Below, piece after piece: positions 50,930-63,231 of a stretch of 64,000 bases of DNA. Origin of the DNA: Nakamurella aerolata (lineage in GTDB: Bacteria > Actinomycetota > Actinomycetes > Mycobacteriales > Nakamurellaceae); NCBI RefSeq assembly GCF_013002705.1, contig NZ_JABEND010000014.1:1-64000 (forward strand), in the 5' to 3' direction. Both the position numbers and the translations under genes were made by a program. Position 1 is the first letter of the stretch. Every line of letters begins with the position of its first letter. The notes beneath the pieces were generated by a model. That model searched no databases. It saw nothing but the letters and a program-made list of their open reading frames with translations, and had not been told where the DNA came from.

Positions 50930-52965
50930 CAGTCCTCTCCCCTTGCCCGCTGGGCGAGCGCCCTGCGGTAAGCCGTCATCGAGAACAGATCGGCCTGCAG
51001 GGCAGCCGCCCGCTCTCGGTCGCCCTGAGCGCTGGCCCGCTGCAGCGCCGAGCCGAGCCGCCGCTCTTCCGCAGCTGCCGCCCGTTCCGCCATTGCCGCA
51101 AGCACCCGACCGGCATAGTCGGCCGTCGGCTGGCCGTCGCGCTGGTGCGGCGGCTCAACCGCCAGCTCAGACACCAGCGACCGCAACACACCTGGGGCGA
51201 GCCGCTCGCTGACGACACCCATCCACGCCGGACCCGGCGGGGCGTCACCCGGGCCGCCCGCCGCCAGCACCCCCTCGTGCACGGCCTGGTACGCCGGGTC
51301 GGAAAACACCGTGACGGGAATGTTCGGATAGTCGGCCGCCACCAGATCCGGTTGCTGCAGAACGAGTTTCAGAACTTCGCGCTCCACCGCCGAGCGCGGG
51401 TCCCGCGGGTCGGGTCGACGCACCTGCGGCGCCTGCACCGCGGTGGCCGTTGCCTGGCCCGCGGCGATCGGTGTCGCCCCGGCGCCCGCGGAGGCGCCAC
51501 CGGATGCATTCCCCACGGCGGCGCGCTGCCCCACTGCGGCGCCGCCCGGACGGGCGGTGCCGTTGGCCTGATCGGCGGCGGGCTGGCCGCGAAACGGCAC
51601 CGCCGGGCGCTCCCGTTCCCGTTGCCGGGCAGAGAGAATGCGAGCCGCCTCGCGGACCTTGCCGGCCAGGTCCGACTCGGCAACGCCAAGCCAACCTGCG
51701 TACTTGTTGACGTACTGTGCGCGCAGGTCGGGGTTCTTGATCTGAGCCAGCAGCGGGGTGACGGCCCTGGTCGCGCCAACGCGACCCTCCGGCTGCTCCA
51801 GATCGAACTGAGCCAGCGCGCTGTCGACGGCGAACGCGAACAGCGGTGTGCGCCGGTCGACAAGGCCACGGACCGCGGCATCGCCCTTGGCCTGCCGCAG
51901 TTCGCACGGGTCCATGCCGTCCGGCGCGATCGCCACGAAGGTCTCACTGGCGAATTTCTGGTCGGACTCGAACGCCTTCAGGGCGGCCTTCTGCCCGGCC
52001 GCGTCACCGTCGAAGGTGTACACCACCTTGCCGCGCATCAGCTCGGAGTCCATCAGATATCGGCGCAGCACGCTGATGTGCTCGTCACCGAACGCGGTGC
52101 CGCAGGAGGCAACGGCAGTGGTGACGCCGGCCAGATGCATGGCCATCACGTCGGTGTAACCCTCCACCACCACAGCGGTGCGCTGTTTGGCGATGTCTCT
52201 TTTGGCCAGGTTCAAGCCGTACAGCAGCTGAGACTTCTTGAACAGCACAGTCTCTTGGGTGTTGACGTACTTGGCCTCGATCGGGTCGTCGTCGAAGAGC
52301 CGGCGCGCACCGAATCCGACAACATCGCCGGCCGCATCGGTGATCGACCACAGCAACCGGCGGTGGAAGCGGTCGATCATCCCGCGCTGACCCCGGCGCG
52401 ATACCCCTGCCTTTTCCAGCTCCTCGGCCGAAAATCCTTGCCGGATCAGTGTTTTGGTGAGCCGGTCCCAGCCACCCGGGGCGTAGCCGCAGCCGAAGCG
52501 CAGCGCGGCGGTCAGGTCGAATCCGCGTTCGGCAAGGAACGCCCGCGCCGACTCTGCCTCGTCGGCGGCGAGCTGTTCGGCGTAGAAGGCCGCCGCGGCC
52601 TTGTTGACGGCCAGCAACCGGGAACGGGTTCCGGGTTTCACGCGCGGCCCGCTACCGCCCTCCACCCGCTGCAGGACGATGCCGACCCGCTCGGCCAGCC
52701 GCTCGACCGCCTCGACGAAGCTCAGGTGTTCAATCGCGGCGACGAAGCTGAACACGTCGCCGCCCTCGCCGCAGCCGAAGCAGTGGTAGCTGCCGTGGCT
52801 GGGCCGGACGTTGAACGACGCGGTCTTTTCGTCGTGGAAGGGACAAAGACCCTTGAGGTTGCCGCCGCCGGCGGGCTTCAGCGCGACGTACTCGGCGACC
52901 ACCTGCTCGATGCGGTTGGCGTCGCGGACCCGTTCCTTGTCCGCATCCGAAATCCGTCCCGCCAC
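50929..52965 (-). CDS. dnaG: DNA primase
   Basis: DnaG makes RNA primers at the replication fork. The 678-residue protein has a zinc finger (LCPFHDEKTASF ... HCFGCGEGGDV), the RNA polymerase basic motif region (RFHRRLLWSITDAAGDVVGF), the TOPRIM domain with VVEGYTDVMAMHLAG (Glu near 265) and YTFDGDAAGQKAAL (DxD near 320), and a C-terminal helicase-binding part after an Ala/Gly/Pro-rich linker. The ATG at 52965 is used. Confidence 0.97.
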   Translation of the reverse strand: MAGRISDADKERVRDANRIEQVVAEYVALKPAGGGNLKGLCPFHDEKTASFNVRPSHGSYHCFGCGEGGDVFSFVAAIEHLSFVEAVERLAERVGIVLQRVEGGSGPRVKPGTRSRLLAVNKAAAAFYAEQLAADEAESARAFLAERGFDLTAALRFGCGYAPGGWDRLTKTLIRQGFSAEELEKAGVSRRGQRGMIDRFHRRLLWSITDAAGDVVGFGARRLFDDDPIEAKYVNTQETVLFKKSQLLYGLNLAKRDIAKQRTAVVVEGYTDVMAMHLAGVTTAVASCGTAFGDEHISVLRRYLMDSELMRGKVVYTFDGDAAGQKAALKAFESDQKFASETFVAIAPDGMDPCELRQAKGDAAVRGLVDRRTPLFAFAVDSALAQFDLEQPEGRVGATRAVTPLLAQIKNPDLRAQYVNKYAGWLGVAESDLAGKVREAARILSARQRERERPAVPFRGQPAADQANGTARPGGAAVGQRAAVGNASGGASAGAGATPIAAGQATATAVQAPQVRRPDPRDPRSAVEREVLKLVLQQPDLVAADYPNIPVTVFSDPAYQAVHEGVLAAGGPGDAPPGPAWMGVVSERLAPGVLRSLVSELAVEPPHQRDGQPTADYAGRVLAAMAERAAAAEERRLGSALQRASAQGDRERAAALQADLFSMTAYRRALAQRARGED

Positions 52966-53021
52966 TACAACACTCTATGCGGCCCCGGCCGGAACGTGGT
53001 TGGTTGCCCACCGCTGCCGGT

Positions 53022-53102
53022 GTTGTACCTGAGCTGCTTCCAGTGCCGCGAAACGCGCCGACATCGGCCGATTCGCCGCACTGGAGGCAGGAAAGGTACA
53101 AC
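53022..53102. repeat. Long imperfect hairpin upstream of dnaG
   Basis: gttgtacctgagctgcttcc and the following 11 nt (53022-53052) pair with 53072-53102 at about 25 of 31 positions; the loop contains a further stem (gccga/tcggc). It lies between the start of dnaG and the end of the small basic gene. The sequence is unrelated to the tcaca-type palindromes. Confidence 0.75.
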
Positions 53103-53111
53103 CACGCCCGG

Positions 53112-53357
53112 TCATGGTGCCACCGGCTCCTTCGGCAGCGGCCTGGCAGCCGCCCCGGAGAGCGTGGTGGGCAGCGGATTGCGCGGCTCGCGCACGCCGG
53201 CCGCACTGCCGCCGGTGTCGTCGCCGGGGCCGCGCCGGGCGGCTCCGGCCGGCACCCGCCGGAAGCGGCCGAGCAGCCGCGATACCCCACGCCCGATGCC
53301 CCGCGCCACGCCGCGCACCCCGCGCCCGAGCCGCCGCAGTGGATGTCGTTTCCCCAT
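53112..53357 (-). CDS. Small basic protein of unknown function
   Basis: An 81-residue protein starting MGKRHPLRRLGRGVRGVARG with many Arg/Gly, then a Pro/Gly/Ala-rich tail. The ATG at 53357 follows GGGAGAGG. The positive amphipathic start could bind nucleic acid or membrane. It stands between dgt and dnaG on the same strand. No family recognised. Confidence 0.5.
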   Translation of the reverse strand: MGKRHPLRRLGRGVRGVARGIGRGVSRLLGRFRRVPAGAARRGPGDDTGGSAAGVREPRNPLPTTLSGAAARPLPKEPVAP

Positions 53358-53505
53358 CCGACTCACCTCTCCCGATCTCGCCCGGTGATCCGGGCTGATC
53401 AGATGCTCGCGTGCAGCAGCGGGTGAGGACAAGGGCACTGCGCCCACAGCGGAGCCACTTCGCCCTCGGCGAAGCCACCCGTGCAGAACCGGTCAGCTGA
53501 ACCCG

Positions 53506-54813
53506 TCAACCGGTGAGCCGCCGGTGCCAGCGGGTGGCCTCGGCGTCGGTCAGCAACGCCACCTGGTCGAGCACCACCCGCAGCCGGGCCGCGTCGTCCC
53601 CGGCGGCGATCCAGCGCGGCGCGAACAGCGGGTCGAGCGCCTCGGCGCCGCGGTCGTGCAGCGCCGTCACCAGCTCGGTGAGAATTTGTTGCTGATGTTC
53701 CTGGGTGGCCTGCCGAGCCGGGGTGCGCATCACGTAGCGGACAGCGACCGCCTTGAGCATCGCCACCTCGGCCCGGAGCCGGCGCGGCACCAGCAGGTCG
53801 GCCTGGTAGCGGGTGAGCGGTCCGTCCCCCGCCTGCCGACGGGTGGCGGTCACCGCGCCGTTGATCATCCGTCCGGTGAGCTCACTGCTGGCTCGCTTCA
53901 GTTCCGCCTGACCGGCCAGGCCGGGCCGGAAGTGGGTGGCGGCGCTGATCTCCGGGCGGTCGAGCAACTCCCCCAGCACCTCGGCCAGGTCGTGCGCCGA
54001 CTCGGTGGAGAGCCCGCGGCCGGCGGCTTCGGCCACCGCCAGGCGCTCGTCGACGGCCGCCGGGCCGCGCAGCGATTGCAGGTCGATGCGGCCGGAGACG
54101 ATGCCGTCCTCGACGTCGTGCACCGAATAGGCGACGTCGTCGGCCCAGTCCATGATCTGCGCCTCGAGGCACAGCCGGCTCCCGCCGGCCGGGCGAATCC
54201 ACTCCAACACCGGCTGCTGCTCGGGATAGACACCGAACTTCCCGGTGCCGCCCGGCGCCTCGGCGCGGGCCCACGGGTACTTGATGACGGCGTCCAGCGC
54301 CGCCCTTGTCAGATTCAGCCCCACCGAGCTGCCGTCCGGAGCGAGCACCTTCGGCTCCAGCTCGGTCAGCAGCCGTAGGTTCTGCGCGTTGGCCTCGAAA
54401 CCGCCTGCGGCGGCGCCGATCTCGTTCAACACCGCCTCGCCGTTGTGACCGAACGGCGGGTGGCCGATGTCGTGGGCCAGCCCGGCCAGATCGACCAGGT
54501 CGGGGTCGGTGCCGAGTTGACTGCCGATGCCGCGGGCGATCTGCGCGACCTCCAGCGAGTGGGTGAGCCGGGTGCGCGGCACGTCGTCCTCGTCCGGCGG
54601 CACCACCTGGGTCTTTCCGGCCAGCCGGCGCAACGCTCCCGAGTGCAGCACCCTGGCCCGGTCCCTGGCGAACGGCGACCGGCCGGAGGTCGGAGCCGAT
54701 CCGGCCGCCAGCTCGGCGGACTTGCCGGGTTCGCGCACCAGCCGGTCGACGTCGTCACCGGAGTAACCGGGCGGCGCCGAAGAGCGGCTGTCCCGGTCGG
54801 GCGGTTCGGTCAT
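53506..54813 (-). CDS. dgt: Deoxyguanosinetriphosphate triphosphohydrolase-like protein
   Basis: An HD-domain dNTP triphosphohydrolase of about 435 residues. The metal-binding residues are in RTRLTHSLEVAQIARGIG (H), LAGLAHDIGHPPFGHNGE (HD) and WADDVAYSVHDVEDG (D). The family hydrolyses dGTP or other dNTPs to nucleoside and triphosphate. I prefer the ATG at 54813; GTG codons at 54849 and 54846 would add 12 residues. It is 40 bp or less from the YdcF-like gene on the same strand. Confidence 0.92.
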   Translation of the reverse strand: MTEPPDRDSRSSAPPGYSGDDVDRLVREPGKSAELAAGSAPTSGRSPFARDRARVLHSGALRRLAGKTQVVPPDEDDVPRTRLTHSLEVAQIARGIGSQLGTDPDLVDLAGLAHDIGHPPFGHNGEAVLNEIGAAAGGFEANAQNLRLLTELEPKVLAPDGSSVGLNLTRAALDAVIKYPWARAEAPGGTGKFGVYPEQQPVLEWIRPAGGSRLCLEAQIMDWADDVAYSVHDVEDGIVSGRIDLQSLRGPAAVDERLAVAEAAGRGLSTESAHDLAEVLGELLDRPEISAATHFRPGLAGQAELKRASSELTGRMINGAVTATRRQAGDGPLTRYQADLLVPRRLRAEVAMLKAVAVRYVMRTPARQATQEHQQQILTELVTALHDRGAEALDPLFAPRWIAAGDDAARLRVVLDQVALLTDAEATRWHRRLTG

Positions 54814-54852
54814 CCGCAGTTCACCGGGGGCTGACTGGTTGCTCACCACTGG

Positions 54853-55485
54853 TCACTCGACGGTTCCGCCGGCGTTGGACGAACCGCCGGTGACCAGGTA
54901 GAACAGCGACCCGGCCAGTTCCCTGGCGAAGTAGGAGGTTTGCGCGCCGCTGGCGGTGGGCCCGTCGCGCTCGGGTGAGGTGGTCACCCGCAGCCCGAGA
55001 TCCCCGGCCATCAGCGCGGCCCGGTAGACGTGGGCGGGGTCGCTCACCAGCACCACAGAGCCGATGGAACGGGCAGCCAGTTCCGGCTGGGCCGCGCGCA
55101 GGCTGGCCAGCGTGTCGCCGCCGGTCGGCACCGCCAGCAGGTCACTGGCCGGCACCCCACGCTCGGCCAGGTAGGCCCGTCCGGCTGCGCCCTCGGTGGT
55201 GCGGTCACCCGGCTGGTTGCCGCCGACGGTCACCACCAGCGGCGCCACCCGCTGCTGCCACAGCTCGTAGGCGTGGTCGAGCCTGGCCTGGTAGACCGGC
55301 GACGGCCGCCCGTTGTACTGCGCGGCACCGAGCACCACGATGGCCTGCACCGGCTGCCGCTCGTCGCGGTTCGCGGTGATCATCATGCGGGTGAACAGGC
55401 CGGCGGCGATCACCACCATCAGCACCAGCAGACCGCCGACGGCACGGCCGAGCCACCGGCCCGCCGTGCCCGCCGTCAGTGCCAC
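54853..55485 (-). CDS. YdcF/SanA-like (DUF218) membrane protein
   Basis: A 210-residue protein with one membrane segment (AVGGLLVLMVVIAAGLFT) and a DUF218 domain: QAIVVLGAAQYNGRPSPVYQ, ARLDHAYELWQQRVAPLVV, TVGGNQPGDRTTEGAAGRAY, VVLVSDPAHVYRAALMAGDL. Family members are linked to envelope barrier or S-adenosylmethionine binding, without a settled reaction. The GTG at 55485 follows AAGGGAGC. It precedes dgt on the same strand. Confidence 0.87.
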   Translation of the reverse strand: MALTAGTAGRWLGRAVGGLLVLMVVIAAGLFTRMMITANRDERQPVQAIVVLGAAQYNGRPSPVYQARLDHAYELWQQRVAPLVVTVGGNQPGDRTTEGAAGRAYLAERGVPASDLLAVPTGGDTLASLRAAQPELAARSIGSVVLVSDPAHVYRAALMAGDLGLRVTTSPERDGPTASGAQTSYFARELAGSLFYLVTGGSSNAGGTVE

Positions 55486-55788
55486 TGTTGCTCCCTTGTT
55501 CGCAACGCCCTGTCCACCGGCCGGCGCCGGCCGGCGTTCACCGCGATCATGCCAGGGCGGCCCGGCCGGCCCGCCGCTGCTGCACAGGCCGGCTACCCCC
55601 AGGCGCCGCGCCGGCCGGACTCTCGGTACCGGCGGCGACGGGCCGTGCCGGCGAAACTTTCAGCACCAGCCGCAGTCCCGCGCCGATTTACGCCGCTGTC
55701 GGCTGGATTCCGGCCGGGTTTGTCGGTACAGCTGAATTTTCCCGAGCAGCCCGCCGGGTGAGCCCCCTGCGACAGCCGCCGATCCGCG

Positions 55789-56568
55789 ATGCGGTGCAAT
55801 GGGTCGGTGGCAGCAGCATCTGCCGGCGCGGGCCATGGCGCGCCGCGCCGGCACCTGAAGCGGGTTGTTCGCGACCCCGACCCGCGCACGCCGCTGCCCG
55901 ATTGGGTGGCGGCGATCCCGGCGGTGCGCCAGTTGTTGGATCTGCCGGATGGCTGGCAGGTGCCGGCCGGAGTCACCGTGCTGGTCGGCGAGAACGGGTC
56001 GGGCAAATCGACCATTGTCGAGGCGCTGGCGGCCAGCTATCCGCGGCTGCCGATGGATCGCACCGGCCCCGGCGTCGGCCGCGACGAGGCGCCGCTGGCC
56101 CGGCACCTGACATGTGAGACCGACCGGATGGCGGCTCGCGGCGGGTTCTTCCTGCGGGCCGAGGCGATGCACGGCTATCTGCGCGCCTATGACGAGTCGA
56201 TCGGCGAGAGCCGTCCCGACCGCGGCGAGACGCCGGTGCTCAGCCGCAGCCACGGCGAGGGCTTCCTCTGGGTGCTCCAGGAGCACTTCGCCCAGGCCGG
56301 GGTGTTCTTCCTGGACGAGCTGGAGGCGGCGCTGTCGTTCTCCTCGTGCCTGGGTCTGCTGTCGCTGCTTGACACCCTCGCCAGCGAGGGAAGCCAGGTG
56401 ATCATGGCCACCCACTCGCCGCTGCTGGCCGCCCTTCCCGGGGCCACCGTTTATCAACTGGACGACGACGGTATGCACGAAACACCTTGGCAGGAACTGG
56501 ATCTGGTGACGCAGTGGCGCGGATTCCTCAGTGCGCCGCAACGCTTCCTGCGGCATCTGCTCGACTAG
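55789..56568 (+). CDS. AAA-family ATPase (COG3910-like)
   Basis: A protein of about 255 residues resembling the minimal ABC/SMC-type ATPases: Walker A in VLVGENGSGKSTIVEALAAS, a signature-like SRSHGEGFLWVLQEHF, Walker B FFLDELEAALS and the switch His in VIMATHSPLLAALPG. No transporter partner is adjacent. The start may be the ATG at 55789 or the GTG at 55807. It is convergent with glyS. Members of this group are solitary and of unknown function. Confidence 0.82.
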   Translation: MRCNGSVAAASAGAGHGAPRRHLKRVVRDPDPRTPLPDWVAAIPAVRQLLDLPDGWQVPAGVTVLVGENGSGKSTIVEALAASYPRLPMDRTGPGVGRDEAPLARHLTCETDRMAARGGFFLRAEAMHGYLRAYDESIGESRPDRGETPVLSRSHGEGFLWVLQEHFAQAGVFFLDELEAALSFSSCLGLLSLLDTLASEGSQVIMATHSPLLAALPGATVYQLDDDGMHETPWQELDLVTQWRGFLSAPQRFLRHLLD

Positions 56569-56761
56569 CCCGGCCGGGCAGCGCCAACGCTGCCACCCCG
56601 GCGACCACGGCGATGCCCGCCAACAGCAGGTACCCGCGCCCTGCCCCCTCGACACCGGAGCGCAGCACCAGCCCGGTGAGCGCAAAACACCAGCGTGCGC
56701 GGGCGCCACTCGTCGCTGAGGGCGCCGAAGCGCGACACGGAGCCAGCGGGCCGACGCCCAA
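56528..56761 (-). pseudogene. Possible C-terminal fragment of an MFS-type membrane protein
   Basis: The frame on the minus strand contains CFALTGLVLRSGVEGAG followed by a hydrophobic stretch (YLLLAGIAVVAGVAALALPG) and a short polar end. It looks like the last transmembrane segment of a transporter without the rest. It overlaps the end of the AAA ATPase gene and has no start signal, so it may also be chance. Confidence 0.25.
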
Positions 56762-56783
56762 CGATCGGTCAACAGCGCGCGAC

Positions 56784-60080
<3,297 letters not shown>

Positions 60081-60186
60081 AGGCTATGCGATGCCGCCGC
60101 TGCGGCTGCGCGGATATCGGCCGCGCTCGAAGGGCGGTGCCCGCGGCAGCGGCCGACGAGCGACGCAGCCACAGTGACCGGCGAGG

Positions 60187-63100
60187 TCAGCTGGTCTGCA
60201 GCACCGGCGCCGGGCCCGCCGGGGTGCGCCGCACATGCAGCCTGGTGGGGATCCGCTGGCGCAGGTCGTCGACGTGCGACACCAGACCGACGGTGCGGCC
60301 GTCGGCGCGCAGATCGTCAAGGGTGTCCATCACCACGTCGAGGGTCTGCGCGTCGAGGGTGCCGAAGCCTTCGTCCACGAACACCGTGTCGAGCAGCTGA
60401 CCGCCGGATTCGGCGGCCACCACGTCGGCCAGCGCCAACGCCAACGCCAGCGACGCCAGGAACGATTCGCCACCCGACAAGGTCTTCGCAGGGCGCACCG
60501 TGCCGGTGTGCGCATCCAGGATGTCGAGCCCGAGGCCGCCGCTGCGCCCGCGCGACTCGCGCTCGGCGGAGTGCACGAAGCTGTACCGCTGGCCCGACAT
60601 GCGCAGCAGCCGCTGGCCCGCCACCTCGGCCACCTGCCGCAGCCGGGCGGCCAGCACATAACTACGCAGCGACAGCGCCCTGGCGTTCTGGCCGCGGCCG
60701 GCCACCACGTCGGCCAGCGCGGTCAACTCGGCATCCCGTGCGGCGACGGGAGCGAGCGCGCCCAGGGCGGCCGTCACGGCCTTGATGGCGGTCGCGGAAC
60801 GACGCTGCACCCGCCGCGCGGTCTCGGCGGCGGCAATCGCTGCAGCGGCCCGTTTCTCGGCGTCCGCAGCGCGGAGTTGCACCGGCGCCAGGTCGAGGCG
60901 CTGGCCGGCGTCCACCTCGGCGAGCTGGGGGTCGGCCAGCCGCGCGGCGACCGCCACCTGCTGGTCTTCGAAGCTGCGGATCTGGGCGGTGGCGGCGTCG
61001 ATGTCGATCGCGGTGGCGGCGGCCGCGGCGGCCTCCAGATCGGCAAAGCCGGCATGTTCCACCGACAGCTTCAACGCCTGGCCCGTCCTGGTCGCCGCCC
61101 CGATCGCGGTGTGCAGCGCGTCGACGGCGGCGGCCCACTGCTCGCGGGCACCGGCCAGGTCGCTGACGTGCTGGCGCCGCTCGGCAACGGTGGCGAACGG
61201 CCGGGCGTGCCGGCGCAGCAGCTCGGCCCGGTCGCGCAACCTGTCTTCGATGGCGTGGCTCTCGGTGACCAGCGCGGCACGGCGACTCATCAACTGGTGC
61301 AGGTGTTGCTGCAGCTCCAGCTGGCGCTGTTCCAGCGCCTGCAGTGCCTTCGCGCGCTTGCCGGTCTGCCCGGCCAGTGCGACGGCGGCCCGCACCCTGG
61401 CGGCGGCCGCGTCACGTGCGGCGACCGCCTGCTCGCTGTCGAGCCCGGCGGCGGTGCCGGTCAGCTCGGCGCAGCGGCGCTGCAGTTCGGCCAGCCTGGT
61501 TTCCTGCGCGGTGCGCTGCTCCGCAGCGGCGTTCTCCTGTTGCTGGGCGGCGGCGACGTCTGCGGAGCTGACCTGATCATCGCTGGGCCGGGCCGGATGC
61601 GGGTGCTCGCCGGCACCGCACACCGGGCATCGCTCGCCGTCGGCCAGGGCAGCGGCCAGTTCGGCGGCCATGCCGGCGAACCGCCGTTCGGTGAGTTGCT
61701 GGCGCAGCTCGCGGCTGTGCTGATGCGCGTCGACGGCGGCGCGCACCTGCTCTCCGCAGTCGGCGAGTTGTGGCTGCAGCCGCTGCAGGGTGTCCGCGGC
61801 GTCGGCCACGGCGGTGGCAGCGGCCACGTCGGCCTTGAGACCGGGCACCTCGGCGGCGGCCTGCTCGGCGGCGGCCAGCCGATCGCGCAGCTCGGTGAGC
61901 TTGCCGGGAACCGCGCCCACGGTGGTCTCGCCTGCGGTGATCTGGTCGACCGCCTCCGCAAGTTCGGCGGCCAGCTCGCCCCTGCGGCGCTCGTCGTCGC
62001 CCTGTTGGCCGGCCTCGGCGACGACGGCGGCCAGCGTTCCGGCCAGTTCGCGACCGGTGGCGGCGAGCCGCCGCAACTCACCAGCGTCCGGGGGCCGGCC
62101 GAACTGGTCGGCGTGCTCGGCCGCCTGAAGCAGGTCGTTCCCGTTCCAGCCGGCGGCGTCTTCACCGCAGCGCGCCGCCAGCTGCTCGGTGCGCCGAGCC
62201 GCCTGGCGTTCGGCGGCCGCGGCGCGTTGCAGCTCGGAAGCGGCACCGTCAGCGGTGGCCCTGGCCTGCATCACCGGGACGGCGGCCAGCGCACCGGCCA
62301 GCGCCTTCCGCTTGGCCTGGATCTCGTCGGCCTGGCCGGCCAGCTGCCGATGCTGGGCCAGCAACTGTTGCTTGCTGCGCACCAGCTCGGCCCGTTGGGT
62401 GAGCGCGGCGAGCTCGGCCGCGGCCACCTTGTTGGCCTGCTGTGCCCGCTCGCTTGCGGATTCGGCGGCCTGCGCCGCCGCCTGCTGCGTCCGGGCAAGA
62501 GCGGCGAGCTGTTCGGCGCCGAACTCGGCGGCCGCGTCGCTGGTGCTGGCCTCGGCGAGGGTGGCCCGCCGCCGCTGCAGCTCGTCGCTCAGCCGGCGCA
62601 GTTGTTGCCCGGACTCGCGTCGCATGCTGGCGAAGGCCTCTTCGATGTCGGCGAACCTGCCGGTGTCGAACAGCCGCTCCAGCAACTGTTCTCGCTCCGC
62701 GGTGTCGGAACGCAGGAACCGCGCGAACTCGCCCTGAGGCAGCAGAACCACCTGGAAGAACTGGTCGGCAGACATGCCGATCAGGTCGAGCACGGCGTCG
62801 CCGACCTCGCGGTGACCGGTCAACCCGGCCGGGCCGCCGGAGCCGGTACTGCCGGCCGGTGCCTCGTCGAGCCAGGTCAGCGTCGCCTTGGCCGGCTGCT
62901 TGGTGGTGCCCTCGCCGCGGGTCTTCGGGCGCAGGTATTCCGGGCTGCGGGTGAGCAGCAGCCGCCGGCCGGACAGGCTGAGCTCGAGCGTGACAACGGT
63001 GCGGGTGTGTGGCTCGGCGGCATCGCAGCGCAGCCGCTTCGCCTGCCCGCGCGGGCCGGGCACCGTGCCGTACAGGGCGAAGGCCACCGCGTCGAGCAGG

Positions 63101-63228
63101 GACGTCTTGCCGACACCGGTGTCGCCGTGCAGCAGGAAAAGGCCGGCCTCGCCCAGTGCGTCGAAATCGACCTCGACCTCGCCAGGGTAGGGACCGAAGG
63201 CGCTCAGCGTAAGCCGGTGCAACCGCAT
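60187..63228 (-). CDS. sbcC: SMC-like nuclease ATPase subunit SbcC
   Basis: A 1013-residue Rad50-like ATPase: Walker A (LLHGDTGVGKTSLLDAVAFA), Q-loop (QFFQVVLLPQGEFARFL), two long coiled coils, a zinc hook near residue 534 (GERCPVCGAGEH), then the signature KTLSGGESFLASLALALALA and Walker B LLDTVFVDEGFGTLD. With SbcD it cuts DNA hairpins and blocked double-strand ends. Start ATG 63228 lies 4 bp after the sbcD stop, so the genes are coupled. A hairpin-cutting nuclease is relevant in a genome with many long palindromes. Confidence 0.96.
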   Translation of the reverse strand: MRLHRLTLSAFGPYPGEVEVDFDALGEAGLFLLHGDTGVGKTSLLDAVAFALYGTVPGPRGQAKRLRCDAAEPHTRTVVTLELSLSGRRLLLTRSPEYLRPKTRGEGTTKQPAKATLTWLDEAPAGSTGSGGPAGLTGHREVGDAVLDLIGMSADQFFQVVLLPQGEFARFLRSDTAEREQLLERLFDTGRFADIEEAFASMRRESGQQLRRLSDELQRRRATLAEASTSDAAAEFGAEQLAALARTQQAAAQAAESASERAQQANKVAAAELAALTQRAELVRSKQQLLAQHRQLAGQADEIQAKRKALAGALAAVPVMQARATADGAASELQRAAAAERQAARRTEQLAARCGEDAAGWNGNDLLQAAEHADQFGRPPDAGELRRLAATGRELAGTLAAVVAEAGQQGDDERRRGELAAELAEAVDQITAGETTVGAVPGKLTELRDRLAAAEQAAAEVPGLKADVAAATAVADAADTLQRLQPQLADCGEQVRAAVDAHQHSRELRQQLTERRFAGMAAELAAALADGERCPVCGAGEHPHPARPSDDQVSSADVAAAQQQENAAAEQRTAQETRLAELQRRCAELTGTAAGLDSEQAVAARDAAAARVRAAVALAGQTGKRAKALQALEQRQLELQQHLHQLMSRRAALVTESHAIEDRLRDRAELLRRHARPFATVAERRQHVSDLAGAREQWAAAVDALHTAIGAATRTGQALKLSVEHAGFADLEAAAAAATAIDIDAATAQIRSFEDQQVAVAARLADPQLAEVDAGQRLDLAPVQLRAADAEKRAAAAIAAAETARRVQRRSATAIKAVTAALGALAPVAARDAELTALADVVAGRGQNARALSLRSYVLAARLRQVAEVAGQRLLRMSGQRYSFVHSAERESRGRSGGLGLDILDAHTGTVRPAKTLSGGESFLASLALALALADVVAAESGGQLLDTVFVDEGFGTLDAQTLDVVMDTLDDLRADGRTVGLVSHVDDLRQRIPTRLHVRRTPAGPAPVLQTS

Positions 63229-63231
63229 CGG

